Below, one piece after another: positions 19,388 to 29,580 of a stretch of DNA of 64,000 nucleotides. The first letter of the stretch is position 1, and every line of letters starts with the position of its first letter. Position numbers and translations under genes: made by a program. Source of the DNA: Ustilago trichophora (Eukaryota > Basidiomycota > Ustilaginomycetes > Ustilaginales > Ustilaginaceae); contig OOIN01000043.1 of assembly GCA_900323505.1 (NCBI GenBank), forward strand, positions 558,001 to 622,000, written 5' to 3'. The notes under the pieces are model-generated. The model did not search any database and was not told the DNA's origin. It saw only the letters and a list, made by a program, of their open reading frames with translations.

Positions 19388-21415
19388 ATGGCATCGAGAC
19401 CTTCTCACAGGCCATCGAGCCTGCGCTCCTCCTCGAATTCCGAATCTGGCTCCATCGACCCAATTCAGGAAGAGATCATCTCCAACGATGGTCAGATCTC
19501 TGCCGCCCCGACCGAGAACTCCCCTCTCCTCCCACCGCCATCTCATCGGCGCCACCAATCGCACCTTCTCCCTTCACCTCGCAGCAGCAGCAGCAGTTCG
19601 AAACAGAAATCCATCTGGAATTCGATCCTCGTCCTCCTCGCTATCTTCACCTTTGCCGTCACCACCTCGATCATTCTCAAGAATCTTTTGGGCGAATTTG
19701 ACGACCCTACCTCGGACCCACCTTCCACCACGGACCCACGTGGTCGGCGACACCCGGCGGTCCTTGCCCAGGGCAAAAGTGCCGGTGTCGCAACCGAGAA
19801 CGAGATCTGTAGTCGAATTGGGCTGGATGTGCTTCTTGAAAAGGGAACGGCTGTGGATGCGGCCGTCGCATCGACGCTCTGTGTGGGTGTGTTGAATATG
19901 TTCAGCTCCGGCATTGGCGGAGGCGGCTTTATGCTCATTCGCAATCCTCAGCCCTGCTATTCTGGCACGCAAAGGGATTGCGTCGAACACACGTCGATCG
20001 ATTTCCGTGAAACCGCCCCCGCAGCCGCTAACAAGACCATGTACGTTGGTCGCGTTCCCAAGGCCCAATTCGGCGGCCTAGCAGTCGGAGTTCCCGGCGA
20101 ACTGCGCGGGTTGGAAGAAGCCCACAAGCGATATGGCAAGCTGCCGTGGAAACGACTCGTCGAGCCGAGTATCGAGCTGGCAAAGGAGGCTAAAGTTTCC
20201 AAGGAGCTGGCGAGAAGGTTGAGTTACTTTGGTGGATTTATGCTCGAGGATGCGACTTGGCGCGAGGTGTTTGTCGATGAATCCACGGGAGAGGTCAAGA
20301 AGGAAGGAGATACGTTTCATAGAAAGGCTTACGCAAAGACGTTGCAGATGATTGCGGACGAGGGGCCGGACGCTTTCTACAGGGGTGAGATTGCAAAGAG
20401 TCTGGTGAGGACGACCCAGGACAAGGGTGGCATCTTGACGTTGGATGATATGGCGGCGTACAAGGTGGTTGTCAAGCCTGCGTTGCAAGGTTCGTGGATG
20501 GGCAAGAAGGTGTTTACCACCCATGCGCCTACTTCTGGACCTATCCTGTTGTCGATTCTCAACATGCTCTCTTTGATCCCCGAATTCGCAAGTGGCGGAG
20601 CAACATCGTTGAACATGCATCGATTCGTCGAAACGCTCAAGTTCGGTTTTGGACAACGAACCGAGCTCGCCGATCCATCCTTCATGTCTGCCGAAGGCAA
20701 CGCTCGCATGGCTGAGATCCCCACTCTATCCGAAGCTCAACGTCTCGTCCCCAACATTACCGACGACAAGACGCATCCTCTCGATTACTACCATCCCAAA
20801 TTCGACATTGTCAACGACCACGGTACGATGCATCTCTCCATCCTCGATTCTCACGGGATGGCCATTGCTCTGACGTCGACCGTCAACCTTATCTTTGGAA
20901 GTCGAGTTATGGATCCTTCAACCGGGGTGATTTTGAACGATGAAATGGACGATACTTCGACTCCTGGAGTTCCCAATGCTTTCGGTCTGGCTCCTAGCCC
21001 TTACAACTATCCCGAAGCTGGCAAACGTCCTTTATCGTCCACTTGTCCAACTATCATCGAAGCAGCAGATGGACAGGTCGAATTGATCCTCGGCGGCAGC
21101 GGTGGAAGCAGAATCTTCAGCTCGGTACTCCAGACCATCTTCAACTACAACCTCTGGGGCATGGATCTTTCCCAAGCCATAGAAGCTCCACGTCTCCACC
21201 ATCAGCTTCTACCCAAGGAGCTGAGCGTCGAAACAGGTTACAGCAACAAGACTTTGGCAGGACTCTTGGGAAGGGGACACGACGTAAGTTGGATCGATAT
21301 CGATCTGGGCATCGCAGAGGTTCAGGCGGTGAGTGTACAGGGAGGCAGAGGTAGACATCGAAAAGTGTTTGCCGCTAGTGACTCGAGAAAGGGCGGTGTT
21401 GCCGTCGCCATTTAG
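19388..21415 (+). CDS. Gamma-glutamyltransferase (glutathione hydrolase)
   Basis: This N-terminal nucleophile hydrolase cleaves the gamma-glutamyl bond of glutathione and its conjugates, in fungi mostly at the vacuole. The 675-residue precursor is a type II membrane protein: a Ser/Pro-rich cytosolic tail, then a membrane anchor (about residues 77-97: ILVLLAIFTFAVTTSIILKN). Family motifs are GTAVDAAVASTLCVGVLNM, SGIGGGGFMLIR, ETAP, the autocleavage and catalytic site NDHGTMHLSI with the nucleophile Thr at about residue 480, TSTVNLIFGSRV, GVILNDEMDD and the oxyanion loop GGSGGSRI. All key residues appear intact. I chose the ATG at 19388 because 80 upstream in-frame residues are unlike the family. 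The end of the gene converges on the SART3-like gene. Confidence 0.94.
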   Translation: MASRPSHRPSSLRSSSNSESGSIDPIQEEIISNDGQISAAPTENSPLLPPPSHRRHQSHLLPSPRSSSSSSKQKSIWNSILVLLAIFTFAVTTSIILKNLLGEFDDPTSDPPSTTDPRGRRHPAVLAQGKSAGVATENEICSRIGLDVLLEKGTAVDAAVASTLCVGVLNMFSSGIGGGGFMLIRNPQPCYSGTQRDCVEHTSIDFRETAPAAANKTMYVGRVPKAQFGGLAVGVPGELRGLEEAHKRYGKLPWKRLVEPSIELAKEAKVSKELARRLSYFGGFMLEDATWREVFVDESTGEVKKEGDTFHRKAYAKTLQMIADEGPDAFYRGEIAKSLVRTTQDKGGILTLDDMAAYKVVVKPALQGSWMGKKVFTTHAPTSGPILLSILNMLSLIPEFASGGATSLNMHRFVETLKFGFGQRTELADPSFMSAEGNARMAEIPTLSEAQRLVPNITDDKTHPLDYYHPKFDIVNDHGTMHLSILDSHGMAIALTSTVNLIFGSRVMDPSTGVILNDEMDDTSTPGVPNAFGLAPSPYNYPEAGKRPLSSTCPTIIEAADGQVELILGGSGGSRIFSSVLQTIFNYNLWGMDLSQAIEAPRLHHQLLPKELSVETGYSNKTLAGLLGRGHDVSWIDIDLGIAEVQAVSVQGGRGRHRKVFAASDSRKGGVAVAI

Positions 21416-21911
21416 AAGTGGATAGACACTGTTGAGAAGAATTTTGTAGGAATGTACACTGTATAACAAGATTGTGTTTTTCTCTGTAGACCACAGTGGA
21501 AAACATGTGCTGTGTCGTTGTGTGAAGAGTCGGCGATTGGGTGGAGTGCATTGCTGAAAGGCGTGTGGAGAGCTAGTTCAATGCAAGACGGCAATACGAT
21601 TCAAGATGTTCAGCGGGTAGTTGTGGAACCTTCGATTACGGTCAAACGACTTTTTGACAGATTTATCGCGATCGATCATCGCAGTCTGTCTCTGGGCTCA
21701 TTCAAGCGAAACCCAGAATGGATCACGTTGAGCGGACGAGCCGTCGAGAAAACGCAAAATGCTCGCACTCTAGCCCTCAACCGAGCCACCTCGCCCAGAT
21801 GTTACAAGCTCGACACAGACACACAGCACAGTCAGGGGCGAGATGTTGGTGAACATTGGATCTGGTTGGTTGCAGCGGATCATGCAGAGAACAAGGAGGG
21901 TATTGTACAGT
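21416..21911. other. Intergenic between convergent gene ends
   Basis: 496 bases containing the 3' ends of the gamma-glutamyltransferase and SART3-like transcripts. The open frame at 21512-22018 overlaps the SART3-like gene and has no recognisable product. Confidence 0.5.
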
Positions 21912-24900
21912 CTAGCGCTGGAGCATCGCCCGGAAGCGATCCTGTCCGGTCAGCTTCGCAGCAGCGTTGCTTTCTACGTTTGGCTCGACTTCCATATCGT
22001 CTCCAGCACCACTCGTAGCCGGCGGTGCCGAGGTAGTAGTGTTGTGACTGAATCCAACTCCGAAAGTTCGACCTCTACCACGGCCACGACCGCCTCTGGA
22101 TGCGCGAGGAACGAACGCAAGCGCTTGCTGAGCTGAACCTGAGCCCTGTGCTGGCAGCGAACCTGCAACATGCATTGGAGCATCAGCAGATTCATCATCC
22201 ATCGCAACAACCTCCAACACATGTTCGTCGTCATACCTCACATTCCCCGCCCCACCCAGTAGCACCGCTTTCCCCGCATCCGCCGCCACACCAAACTCCA
22301 CCGTCGCCCTCCGATTCCCACCATCCGGTCGCCACAGTACCTGCTTGACACTCCCCAACCCCACCGCACGCTCCATCGCTTGCTGGATCAACGCCTCCTG
22401 CGCATCCACCGGCAGTCCCTCCACTCGAACGCTTCGCTGTTTTCGATCCTGAACGTCGACTTTCCTGTCTCCTTTCGATGCACCGTGCGCACCACGTTTC
22501 TCTGCGATGGTGACAGAGATCGTCTTCCCCCTCCACTTTGTAGAGTTCAACTCGCGCATGGCTCGATGCGCATCTAGAACCTTTTCAAAATCGACAAATC
22601 CTATCCCTTTCAATCCGCCATCGACGTTTCGAAGCAGACGAACACCTTTGATGGCGCCAAATTCGGCAAAGAACATCTTGAAGTCTTCCTCGGTGATGTT
22701 TCGTGGGAATCCTGATACGAAAAGTTCTTTGGCGTTTTCTTGTGCATCACTTCGCTGTTTGCGTCGGCTGGGATCGGATAGTGCGACACTGAGCTTTCGA
22801 CCCTCGGCAACTTCTTTTTGGTCCAACGCTGCCACGGCCGCAGCGGCAGAGTCGGGTGTGGTATACTGGATATAACAGAACCGACGTGTTGATACAAACC
22901 GCTTGCTTGGCCATCGAACCGTAAAGATAAGGCCGAATGGGGAAAAGGCCTCACGAATGTGGGTGTCCTCCCAATCTTCGGGGAAATTGGTCACGAACAG
23001 CGTGCATTTCCATCCGATATAGACAGAAACCACCGAGGATGACAGGGGCTTGTTGTGACGGGTGAGCGCCGATGCTGAGCCTGCTGGGTCGGCAAACTCG
23101 ACGAGTGCGGCGGCGGAAGTGGTGGTGCCCGAAGCGGATGTGAGTACGGTAGGACCCGAAAGCTCGACGATTCGACCGCAGCCGCGGAGGAATGAGCGCA
23201 CTGCTTGGGCATCTGTGGAGGGATCGAGATTCGATACAAGGACAGAACAGTGCTCACGATCACGTGTTGGGGTTGCATTGGCGTCGTTTGTGCGCGTCTT
23301 CTTAGGCTGCTCCACGGCTGTGGAGGCGGTGGAGCTGGAAGTTGCTTCTTCGGCTCGCGTCGCCATTTGGGTGTCTGTGATTGATGCATCGCCAATGTTG
23401 TCGTTGTCATTGTCGGCCTTGCGTTTACCTGTAGTGCTGGGCTCAGCCGAAGGCGCTTCGACCTGCATCGCAGAGCTCTCATCACCATTAGTGTGAGACG
23501 AGCCCTGCTGCTGGGTCTGAGCTTCTGCCTGGTAACCATACTGAGCGTAGGATGCATACCAAGCCTCCAGCGCCCGTTGACGCTCTGCCCTCGCCTTTGC
23601 TTCTGCATACTCAATCTCCTCGATCGAACCATGCTGATGCTCAAACTGCACCCACTCTTGCAACAGCGTCTGGTATACGCTGCTGTCCTGGGTGGCTTCT
23701 TGTTGCTGTTTCCTCTCTAGCTTCGATACACCAGCTTTAAACCATCCACGAGCTTTGCTGGCATCAAAACGACGCATCCAGTACGCAGCAGCCTCGCGAT
23801 ACACCAACGCGTTGTCCGGCTGCTGGGTCACAGCCGTCTGCCACACCGACTCTGCCAGTTCGTTCAATCCCATTCCGCCCTCTGAAGCTGGCCCACCCAT
23901 TGCAAACACCGCGCGCTCCACCCAATTGACTGTACATCTCTCCAGTCTCAAGCTGGCATCCCTGTCGTCTTCTAGTTCAGCAAGCTTGCCGAGAGAGTAG
24001 CTAAGCAGAGCATAGATCTCGGTAAACTTGTCCATGTCTCGTGCTGGGTCAACATCGATCTCGGCTCCTGCTTTGACAACGAGATCGAAGGAGGCAAGTT
24101 CACGTTCGCAATCGACTCTGGCCAGGCAGAGATCGGTCAGCTCAGAAGCCTTGAGTTGCAATGCGCCAGGGGTGACGGCTTTTTCAAAGAACTGTTCGAT
24201 CTGCGGGCGCGAGCGTCGGAAGCGGGCCGAATTGTGCATCAGCACACAGTACAGGCTGGTGGATGTGGGTAGACACCGTACTGAGCGCGTGCAAATGTCC
24301 ATGATGAGCGAAGCATCTGGCCGGCTGGCGGAGGACAGAACCGATACGTAGTCCAACCAGAGGTCAGTAGCGAGAGAAAGACGTTCCGAGTACAGCTGCT
24401 GCTCGTGTTGGGTGCGCGCATCCCTCTCTTCTTGACTCAGCCGTTTGAATTGTCGCGAGTAATGTTCTGAGGTCTCCACGTCGTCCGAGTAGTAGACCAG
24501 CTCGTGTTTCTGCGACGAGGGTGGATGCAAGCCAAAGTACGGGATGAGCCTCTCGAAGAGCCCACAAGTGAGATCAAGCTCTGTCTGAGCGTGAGCTTTG
24601 TCTTTTGAGCGCAAAGCGCGGGATGTGCGGTTGATCTGCCAGCGCAGGTAAGGCTTGCAGTATGTAGCAAAGTTGTCTAAATCTTGTCGTGATCCCGGAG
24701 CGTGGATGTTGCCGGAGCTGAGGAGAGACTGGAGCGCATCCTCAAGCTGTTCGCGCTGCCGGAAAATGGTTCTTGACTCGGCCACTAGCATGTTGGCGGC
24801 CGACATCTCGCTCTCGTACTGATGTGGAGGCAGGTGTTGAGTGACAAAGCTCGAGAAAGCTTGGAAGGTGTCATCGATGGCAGCGTGGGGAACTTTTAGC

Positions 24901-25655
24901 CGCGCGAGATAGACGTGTCGGATAGTTTCGAGCTGCTGGTCTCTTGCGACTTGGGAGGAGGCAAGCAGAGCCTCTTCGAAGGCAAGATAGAGTCTCCAGA
25001 CATCTTGACTCTCCTGAAGCTGGTATGCACACCGTGTGTAGGCTTCTCGAATGCGCCAGCGTACCGCTTCGATACCGCAGACTGAGTCCCACGCTGCCAG
25101 ATCGACGGCGTCCTGCGCGAGGAGTGGAAGGGAGGCGGGATTGTATAGTGACTGAGCTGCATCAATGATTGGGCATGAATCGAGACTTGTCCACTTCAAA
25201 GCCGGATCGGATGAGCGATGCGCAGAGGAAGCTCCAGCCAGTTGAGTGGAGGGCAGGGCAAAGTCGACACCATGAAGTCGAGAGAAGTATGTGATAATAA
25301 GGCTGACATATCGCTTGAGGAGCTCAGTCGAAGAATACTGAAGCGTAGCGTTCTTGTGCAACTCGAAAAGGGCTTGCAGCGAGTCTGGTGTAAGGGGACT
25401 GGTCGCGGCTGCTAGGCGTATTTCAAGCGCCAGAAAGATATCCCAGTCGTGTGGTCGCAGCGATGTGAGTGAAGCTGCATTTCGGTAGGCGTTGAGTAGA
25501 GCCAGGATATTGTTGAGACGGGCGGTCGGATCGGAGGAGCCTGCATACCTGGCCGAGGTCTGGAGATGGAGGAACCGTTCTCGATGCGCAGTCGGCTGCA
25601 AGGTGGATAGCGCCGGTTCTGTTGCCATCGTATCCGCTACCTGTGGAAGATTCAT
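21912..25655 (-). CDS. U4/U6 snRNP recycling factor, Prp24/SART3 type
   Basis: SART3/Prp24 re-anneals U4 and U6 snRNAs after splicing. The 1247-residue product starts with about 700 residues of HAT (half-a-TPR) helices, seen as repeated aromatic-spaced motifs (DVWRLYLAFEEALL, LATDLWLDYVSVL, ALVYREAAAYWMRRF), then an Arg/Ala-rich coiled region and an acidic linker. The C-terminal third carries four RRMs: CSVLVSNLDPSTDAQAVRSF; CTLFVTNFPEDWEDTHIREA with its RNP1-like RRFCYIQY; KELFVSGFPRNITEEDFKMF with KGIGFVDF; and a last divergent one beginning SVRVEGLPVDAQEA. An RG-rich stretch and the tail DRFRAMLQR, like the Lsm-binding end of Prp24, close it. I chose the ATG at 25655 (MNLPQVADT); 25628 is possible. 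The frame runs upstream to 26072 but encodes an implausible Phe/Cys run from a poly-A tract. Confidence 0.85.
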   Translation of the reverse strand: MNLPQVADTMATEPALSTLQPTAHRERFLHLQTSARYAGSSDPTARLNNILALLNAYRNAASLTSLRPHDWDIFLALEIRLAAATSPLTPDSLQALFELHKNATLQYSSTELLKRYVSLIITYFSRLHGVDFALPSTQLAGASSAHRSSDPALKWTSLDSCPIIDAAQSLYNPASLPLLAQDAVDLAAWDSVCGIEAVRWRIREAYTRCAYQLQESQDVWRLYLAFEEALLASSQVARDQQLETIRHVYLARLKVPHAAIDDTFQAFSSFVTQHLPPHQYESEMSAANMLVAESRTIFRQREQLEDALQSLLSSGNIHAPGSRQDLDNFATYCKPYLRWQINRTSRALRSKDKAHAQTELDLTCGLFERLIPYFGLHPPSSQKHELVYYSDDVETSEHYSRQFKRLSQEERDARTQHEQQLYSERLSLATDLWLDYVSVLSSASRPDASLIMDICTRSVRCLPTSTSLYCVLMHNSARFRRSRPQIEQFFEKAVTPGALQLKASELTDLCLARVDCERELASFDLVVKAGAEIDVDPARDMDKFTEIYALLSYSLGKLAELEDDRDASLRLERCTVNWVERAVFAMGGPASEGGMGLNELAESVWQTAVTQQPDNALVYREAAAYWMRRFDASKARGWFKAGVSKLERKQQQEATQDSSVYQTLLQEWVQFEHQHGSIEEIEYAEAKARAERQRALEAWYASYAQYGYQAEAQTQQQGSSHTNGDESSAMQVEAPSAEPSTTGKRKADNDNDNIGDASITDTQMATRAEEATSSSTASTAVEQPKKTRTNDANATPTRDREHCSVLVSNLDPSTDAQAVRSFLRGCGRIVELSGPTVLTSASGTTTSAAALVEFADPAGSASALTRHNKPLSSSVVSVYIGWKCTLFVTNFPEDWEDTHIREAFSPFGLIFTVRWPSKRFVSTRRFCYIQYTTPDSAAAAVAALDQKEVAEGRKLSVALSDPSRRKQRSDAQENAKELFVSGFPRNITEEDFKMFFAEFGAIKGVRLLRNVDGGLKGIGFVDFEKVLDAHRAMRELNSTKWRGKTISVTIAEKRGAHGASKGDRKVDVQDRKQRSVRVEGLPVDAQEALIQQAMERAVGLGSVKQVLWRPDGGNRRATVEFGVAADAGKAVLLGGAGNVRYDDEHVLEVVAMDDESADAPMHVAGSLPAQGSGSAQQALAFVPRASRGGRGRGRGRTFGVGFSHNTTTSAPPATSGAGDDMEVEPNVESNAAAKLTGQDRFRAMLQR

Positions 25656-26411
25656 CTCTGAGCGTTGTGATTCCAGGTTGCGAAGATGGTACAGTTGGGA
25701 TGAAGAGCCGAAAGAAAAGATCGAAAATCGAGCTGAAAGAAGATGGTGACGAGACGTACTGTTCTGTAGAAGGAAAGCAACCTCCACTCTCACAGTCTTG
25801 CTCTGACATCCGCAGATCATCTTCTGCTGTGCAGCTGTGCACCAAAAAACACGGAAAAATAAAACTCTTAAAAAAACAGAAGAAAAAAAAAAAAAAAAAA
25901 AACAAAAACAAAAACAAAATAGGAGGGAGAATATCGGGAGACGGACAACTGTCAAGTAGGGCGAGAAACGGACCTTTGTGACCGTTGTTCCGCCACGATA
26001 CTTTGAGACGCAGTACTTGTCGTGATATGTCAACTTCACTGGAACGTATGTCGCACTTTCGATATGACCCACTCAGCATGGTCTGTGCGTCTGTCTCGAC
26101 TTGGTGGGAGTGACCGATATGAACTTGGCGGGGCAGGCAAATTCACAGCAAATGCAGGGTTGGCCCACCGATTATTTGCGTATGCAAAGCGACGGGGCTG
26201 CTAGACTTGGTCCCACATATCATCGCGACGGGCGGATCTCTTGATGGGTTTGCTTTGCAGCTCGAATAAGTCCGGTGATACGTCAAGGAGAGCGAGTGCG
26301 CTTTGGGCCACTGTCCCTTTCCTGAACCTCGAAAGTATAAATCAGTGCGGGAGCAAAGGGGAGAATCAAGCCTCTTACCCTTATATCTCTCTTCCTGAAG
26401 CAGTGAAAGCG
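25656..26411. promoter_or_regulatory. Divergent promoter region, SART3-like gene / secreted gene A (left cluster border)
   Basis: 756 bases. Near the SART3-like gene is an A-rich tract (A20 at 25883-25902, then CAAAAA repeats to 25918). Near gene A is a TATAAA at 26336-26341. This is the left boundary of the secreted-protein cluster. Confidence 0.55.
26336..26341 (+). promoter_or_regulatory. TATA box of secreted gene A
   Basis: TATAAATC lies 76 bases before the chosen ATG at 26412, good spacing for a short 5' leader. It supports this start over the open frame that begins at 26241. Confidence 0.55.
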
Positions 26412-28337
26412 ATGCTTTCTCCCTTAATCTTGTTGGGCAGCAGATGGGTTCTCATCCTCTTGCTAGCAGCCACGTTGGCGCGCTGTGCCGGCGAATCTTC
26501 TTCTGGCTCGACGTCATCTCGCAAACACGCATCCATCTCGGCCTTCATCCAGAAGTACTCAATCATAGATCCGGGAACCGAACAGCTTGCAACTTATGGT
26601 ACTTACGATCGCATGTCTAGATACTTCAAGAGCCGCTTCGACGCCAAGTACTACGACTATCACATTAACAAAGTTCACAGGGAGGGTGTGAGACGGCTCG
26701 TATCCATGCGACCCGTGACCACTCCGGAAATGCTCCGTTCGCATCCTCAATACATCGATTTCGTCGATGGTGACACTCATACCCCGGTCGTCTTTGTAAG
26801 AGTTACCGACATTCTACCGACAAATTCAAGGAATCTCTGGAACCCTGATGTCGCCATCTTCATGCACAGGATCACTGTATCGCAGCTGACCCACGCTCAA
26901 TGGTGGCTGCAACTTCGATACATCATACGCGGCGGTACCTTGGACGGTGTTGCCAGCCCAGGCCTCTTTGGCCAGACAGTATACGAGTATCCAGACAGAC
27001 AAGATGGATCCCGGTGGCTCAATGAAGTTGACGAGATCTACAAATGGGGGGTCCTGAGGGAGCTGGAGGGGCTCGGATATGAACCAGAATCAGTGTTGCA
27101 TGACGTTTCCACGTTTGAGCAGGCGGTGCCAGCAAGCATCTACTCGCTCATGTCGCAAGACAAGCTCAGCGCGCTCCTCAGAAACTCTCTAGAGTATTTG
27201 ATGAAATTTAACATCCCACGAGGCGAAATCTATTTCAAGCAATACGCACAGATGCGCTCCGGAATCGAAGTCGATGGTACCATGGTATCAGAAAATTGGT
27301 TCCAAATTCCTATCTTCAACCGATTTAGGCCTTCGATAGGTAAATACGTACTGCCAACATACAGAGTCGGTCACGAGCAAAAGATTGGTCTGGACAGAAT
27401 CCAGTACAAAGCCACAATCGACAGCAACGGTCGGAGTGCGCTCGTTCCACAAGCCATTATCAGGCCCATTCGGATCATCCCCTCACTGGCGTTCAAGACT
27501 GTCCTGACAATTCCTGATGAACTCAAAGAAACAAGAACATATTATCCGAAACACTTGCGATCGTTGGATACACCTCTCCCCATTGCACCAGAAACTCTAC
27601 GAGGGCGATCGGATCCACCTTCGAGCGATCTCGTGTTTGGTAAACCAAGACCGCCGGGACATCCTTTAACTTTGAGTCTGGCGAGGTCACAGCGATTGAG
27701 AACGTTTTACGAGGAGCTCTTGCACGGAGCAAGCTCGACGAGCTCTGTCGTCCACACGAACCTTGATCATTTTCAAGACGAAGCTAGAACAACTCCTGTC
27801 GAGACTTTCCGCTCAGACCCTGTCGAGCAATCTGAGACAAACCGTTGGCCTTTCATTTCTGAAGCTCATGACCTAGCAGAGCCGTCGGAAGTCTACCGCA
27901 TGCAGCAACAAGTCCAAAGCCCGGCTCGTGTGGAGCTCAGTGATGCTATCCAGGACCGGGGGAAGCGTCCATACGAAGCATCTCCATTTACCCAAGGCAG
28001 TCCTTTCCACGAGCATCCTCCAGCACCTGTGCCGATGAATATTGATCGAGGCTTGCTTCAACCTCTGGTTTCAGTACCGACCGAGCCGCGCAGCTCAAGC
28101 TTGCACGGGTATCAAAGCCACGAAAGTCACGCTGTTCAGCCTGTTGCTCCTCAGTTGGTCTCTCCACCTCAGCCGCAGCCTCATTCCCAGTATCATCACC
28201 AGCACGAATATAGGTTGGGAGAAAAAAACCCCTACGAGATTCCTAGAGAAAATTTCGAAGGAGATTTTGTCGACGTTCTGACGAAACATTTCAAGCCGGA
28301 ACTCGAGGACGAGTGGCGTTATCTTCATCGAATGTAG
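26412..28337 (+). CDS. Secreted protein A: candidate effector, unrecognised family
   Basis: I do not recognise a named family. The 641-residue precursor has a strong signal peptide (MLSPLILLGSRWVLILLLAA, cleavage near RCAG/ESSS), few cysteines in the mature part and no membrane segment or anchor. Its N-terminal half (about residues 30-200) is rich in Arg, Tyr and Trp; a middle segment (about 250-400) contains LSALLRNSLEYLMKFN, then GLDRIQYKATI and PQAIIRPIRI, which line up with parts of protein J at the other border. The last 200 residues are a Pro/His/Gln/Ser-rich disordered tail ending in a short folded-looking segment (ENFEGDFVDVLTKHFKPEL). It is intronless. Position, secretion and fast divergence suggest a host-interaction role, but that is inference. 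Confidence 0.75.
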   Translation: MLSPLILLGSRWVLILLLAATLARCAGESSSGSTSSRKHASISAFIQKYSIIDPGTEQLATYGTYDRMSRYFKSRFDAKYYDYHINKVHREGVRRLVSMRPVTTPEMLRSHPQYIDFVDGDTHTPVVFVRVTDILPTNSRNLWNPDVAIFMHRITVSQLTHAQWWLQLRYIIRGGTLDGVASPGLFGQTVYEYPDRQDGSRWLNEVDEIYKWGVLRELEGLGYEPESVLHDVSTFEQAVPASIYSLMSQDKLSALLRNSLEYLMKFNIPRGEIYFKQYAQMRSGIEVDGTMVSENWFQIPIFNRFRPSIGKYVLPTYRVGHEQKIGLDRIQYKATIDSNGRSALVPQAIIRPIRIIPSLAFKTVLTIPDELKETRTYYPKHLRSLDTPLPIAPETLRGRSDPPSSDLVFGKPRPPGHPLTLSLARSQRLRTFYEELLHGASSTSSVVHTNLDHFQDEARTTPVETFRSDPVEQSETNRWPFISEAHDLAEPSEVYRMQQQVQSPARVELSDAIQDRGKRPYEASPFTQGSPFHEHPPAPVPMNIDRGLLQPLVSVPTEPRSSSLHGYQSHESHAVQPVAPQLVSPPQPQPHSQYHHQHEYRLGEKNPYEIPRENFEGDFVDVLTKHFKPELEDEWRYLHRM

Positions 28338-29580
28338 TAAGCCGATGCAGCGTACAATACAACCTCTTTTGACAGACTTATGTGGCCTGTATGATCACTT
28401 TTCACTTCTTCTACCACACACATTATCAAGTTCTTGCCAACAAAACACGCTATCGTGTAGGGAAGATAAGCCATCAACCGTCAACTTTGCCTTTTGACCT
28501 CGTTCGTGAATAGTCTGTGCGACTTGTTAGCTTGCGAATGGAACAGACCAGGTTCGGTACGCTGAAGACACTAAAAGCATTGTGAATCTGACGAGAAGAC
28601 ATCCATGTTCAGCAAGACTCACGCCTCACGACAGCTGCCGACCAGCTTGTGAACTTCTTTCTCCGTCATTACATCGTCATAAGACGAAGCGTGCTCATTT
28701 CTGAGCCCACCGGCAATCTGCACTATCTCGGCATTAGGCAAGCACGAGACGAGACCAGAATGACGGTAGATTACCGACTGTAGCCCTTGAGCATAAACCT
28801 CACCACGTTTCGCCGCCCATCTCGCTTCAGCTCTGTTGGTGGGTGTCTCCCTTCGTGGGAAAACGGGAATCGTAGTGATGACGTGGCAGAGCTGTAACGA
28901 TGTGATGACCGAGACGGTGCGGGTGATGATGGTGGGAAGGGCAAAATGCAATGCATCGCAGGCGGGTGAGATGCAGAAATTGCATCCCAGCAACAAACGC
29001 AACTGGATTTGTACTTCACTGTTCACATACACACGCAGAGTGATTGCCCTGGTGTCAAGCCTGTGAGCTCTTCATTCTCTCAAGTTTGACGCTGTGTTGG
29101 GTGGCTGAAAGTCCTTCCGAGCTCTTTGCCTGGTTGTCGACGTCTCAATAATAGTGAGTGAGCAGTCATATAAGCGAATAGCAAGTTAGGAAGATGAGTT
29201 CACTCTTTCAGTCCCTTTTTCCCTTGTCCCTGGCAAGCGGCTTCCTGGGACCAAGTGCCGTCCCACTCGAGCTTACAATTTCACAGGGAGAGTGGGTCCA
29301 ATGTCGCCAAGTAACTGACATTCTGCAAGGTTGGCACAACACACCAGAGACGTGGCAACTTGTGATTCGTCAGAGCTGTCACCCACAGAAGCCCGCTCTT
29401 TTCGCAACCAGGCAGCAAGTGGCTGACGCCAGCATCAAATCCAGACCAGAGCTATTCCTGAAGCTTCAAAGAGAAAAGCTATAAGCTATTCAACCTCACC
29501 AGCAGAGCAGCGGAGAAAGTCATTTTCGGGTTTGTAAACGTCTATTCGAGTTCAGCGCAGAAGTCACCTCCGTCGACAAG
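28338..29580. other. Intergenic between secreted genes A and B
   Basis: About 1.24 kb. The last 400 bases belong to the duplicated upstream block shared by genes B, C and D. The rest (28338-29150) has only shadow ORFs without a good start. Confidence 0.5.
29150..29580 (+). repeat. Duplicated upstream block, copy 1 (gene B)
   Basis: This segment is similar by eye to the upstream DNA of genes C (31270-31713) and D (33010-33454). Shared landmarks are an AGGAAGATG..TCTCAGTCC-like start, CGTCCCACTCGAG, the CGCCAAGTA motif, a CCCGCTCTTTTC motif and a GAGTTCAGCGCAGAAGTCAC just before the ATG. It contains a 96-residue open frame (29194-29484) that is not kept in the other copies. Confidence 0.7.

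Noticed and set aside
29194..29484. 96-codon ATG frame upstream of gene B with a mildly hydrophobic start
   Set aside because: The same block upstream of C and D has a different frame or an early stop, so the frame is not conserved. It looks like part of a duplicated promoter, not a gene.
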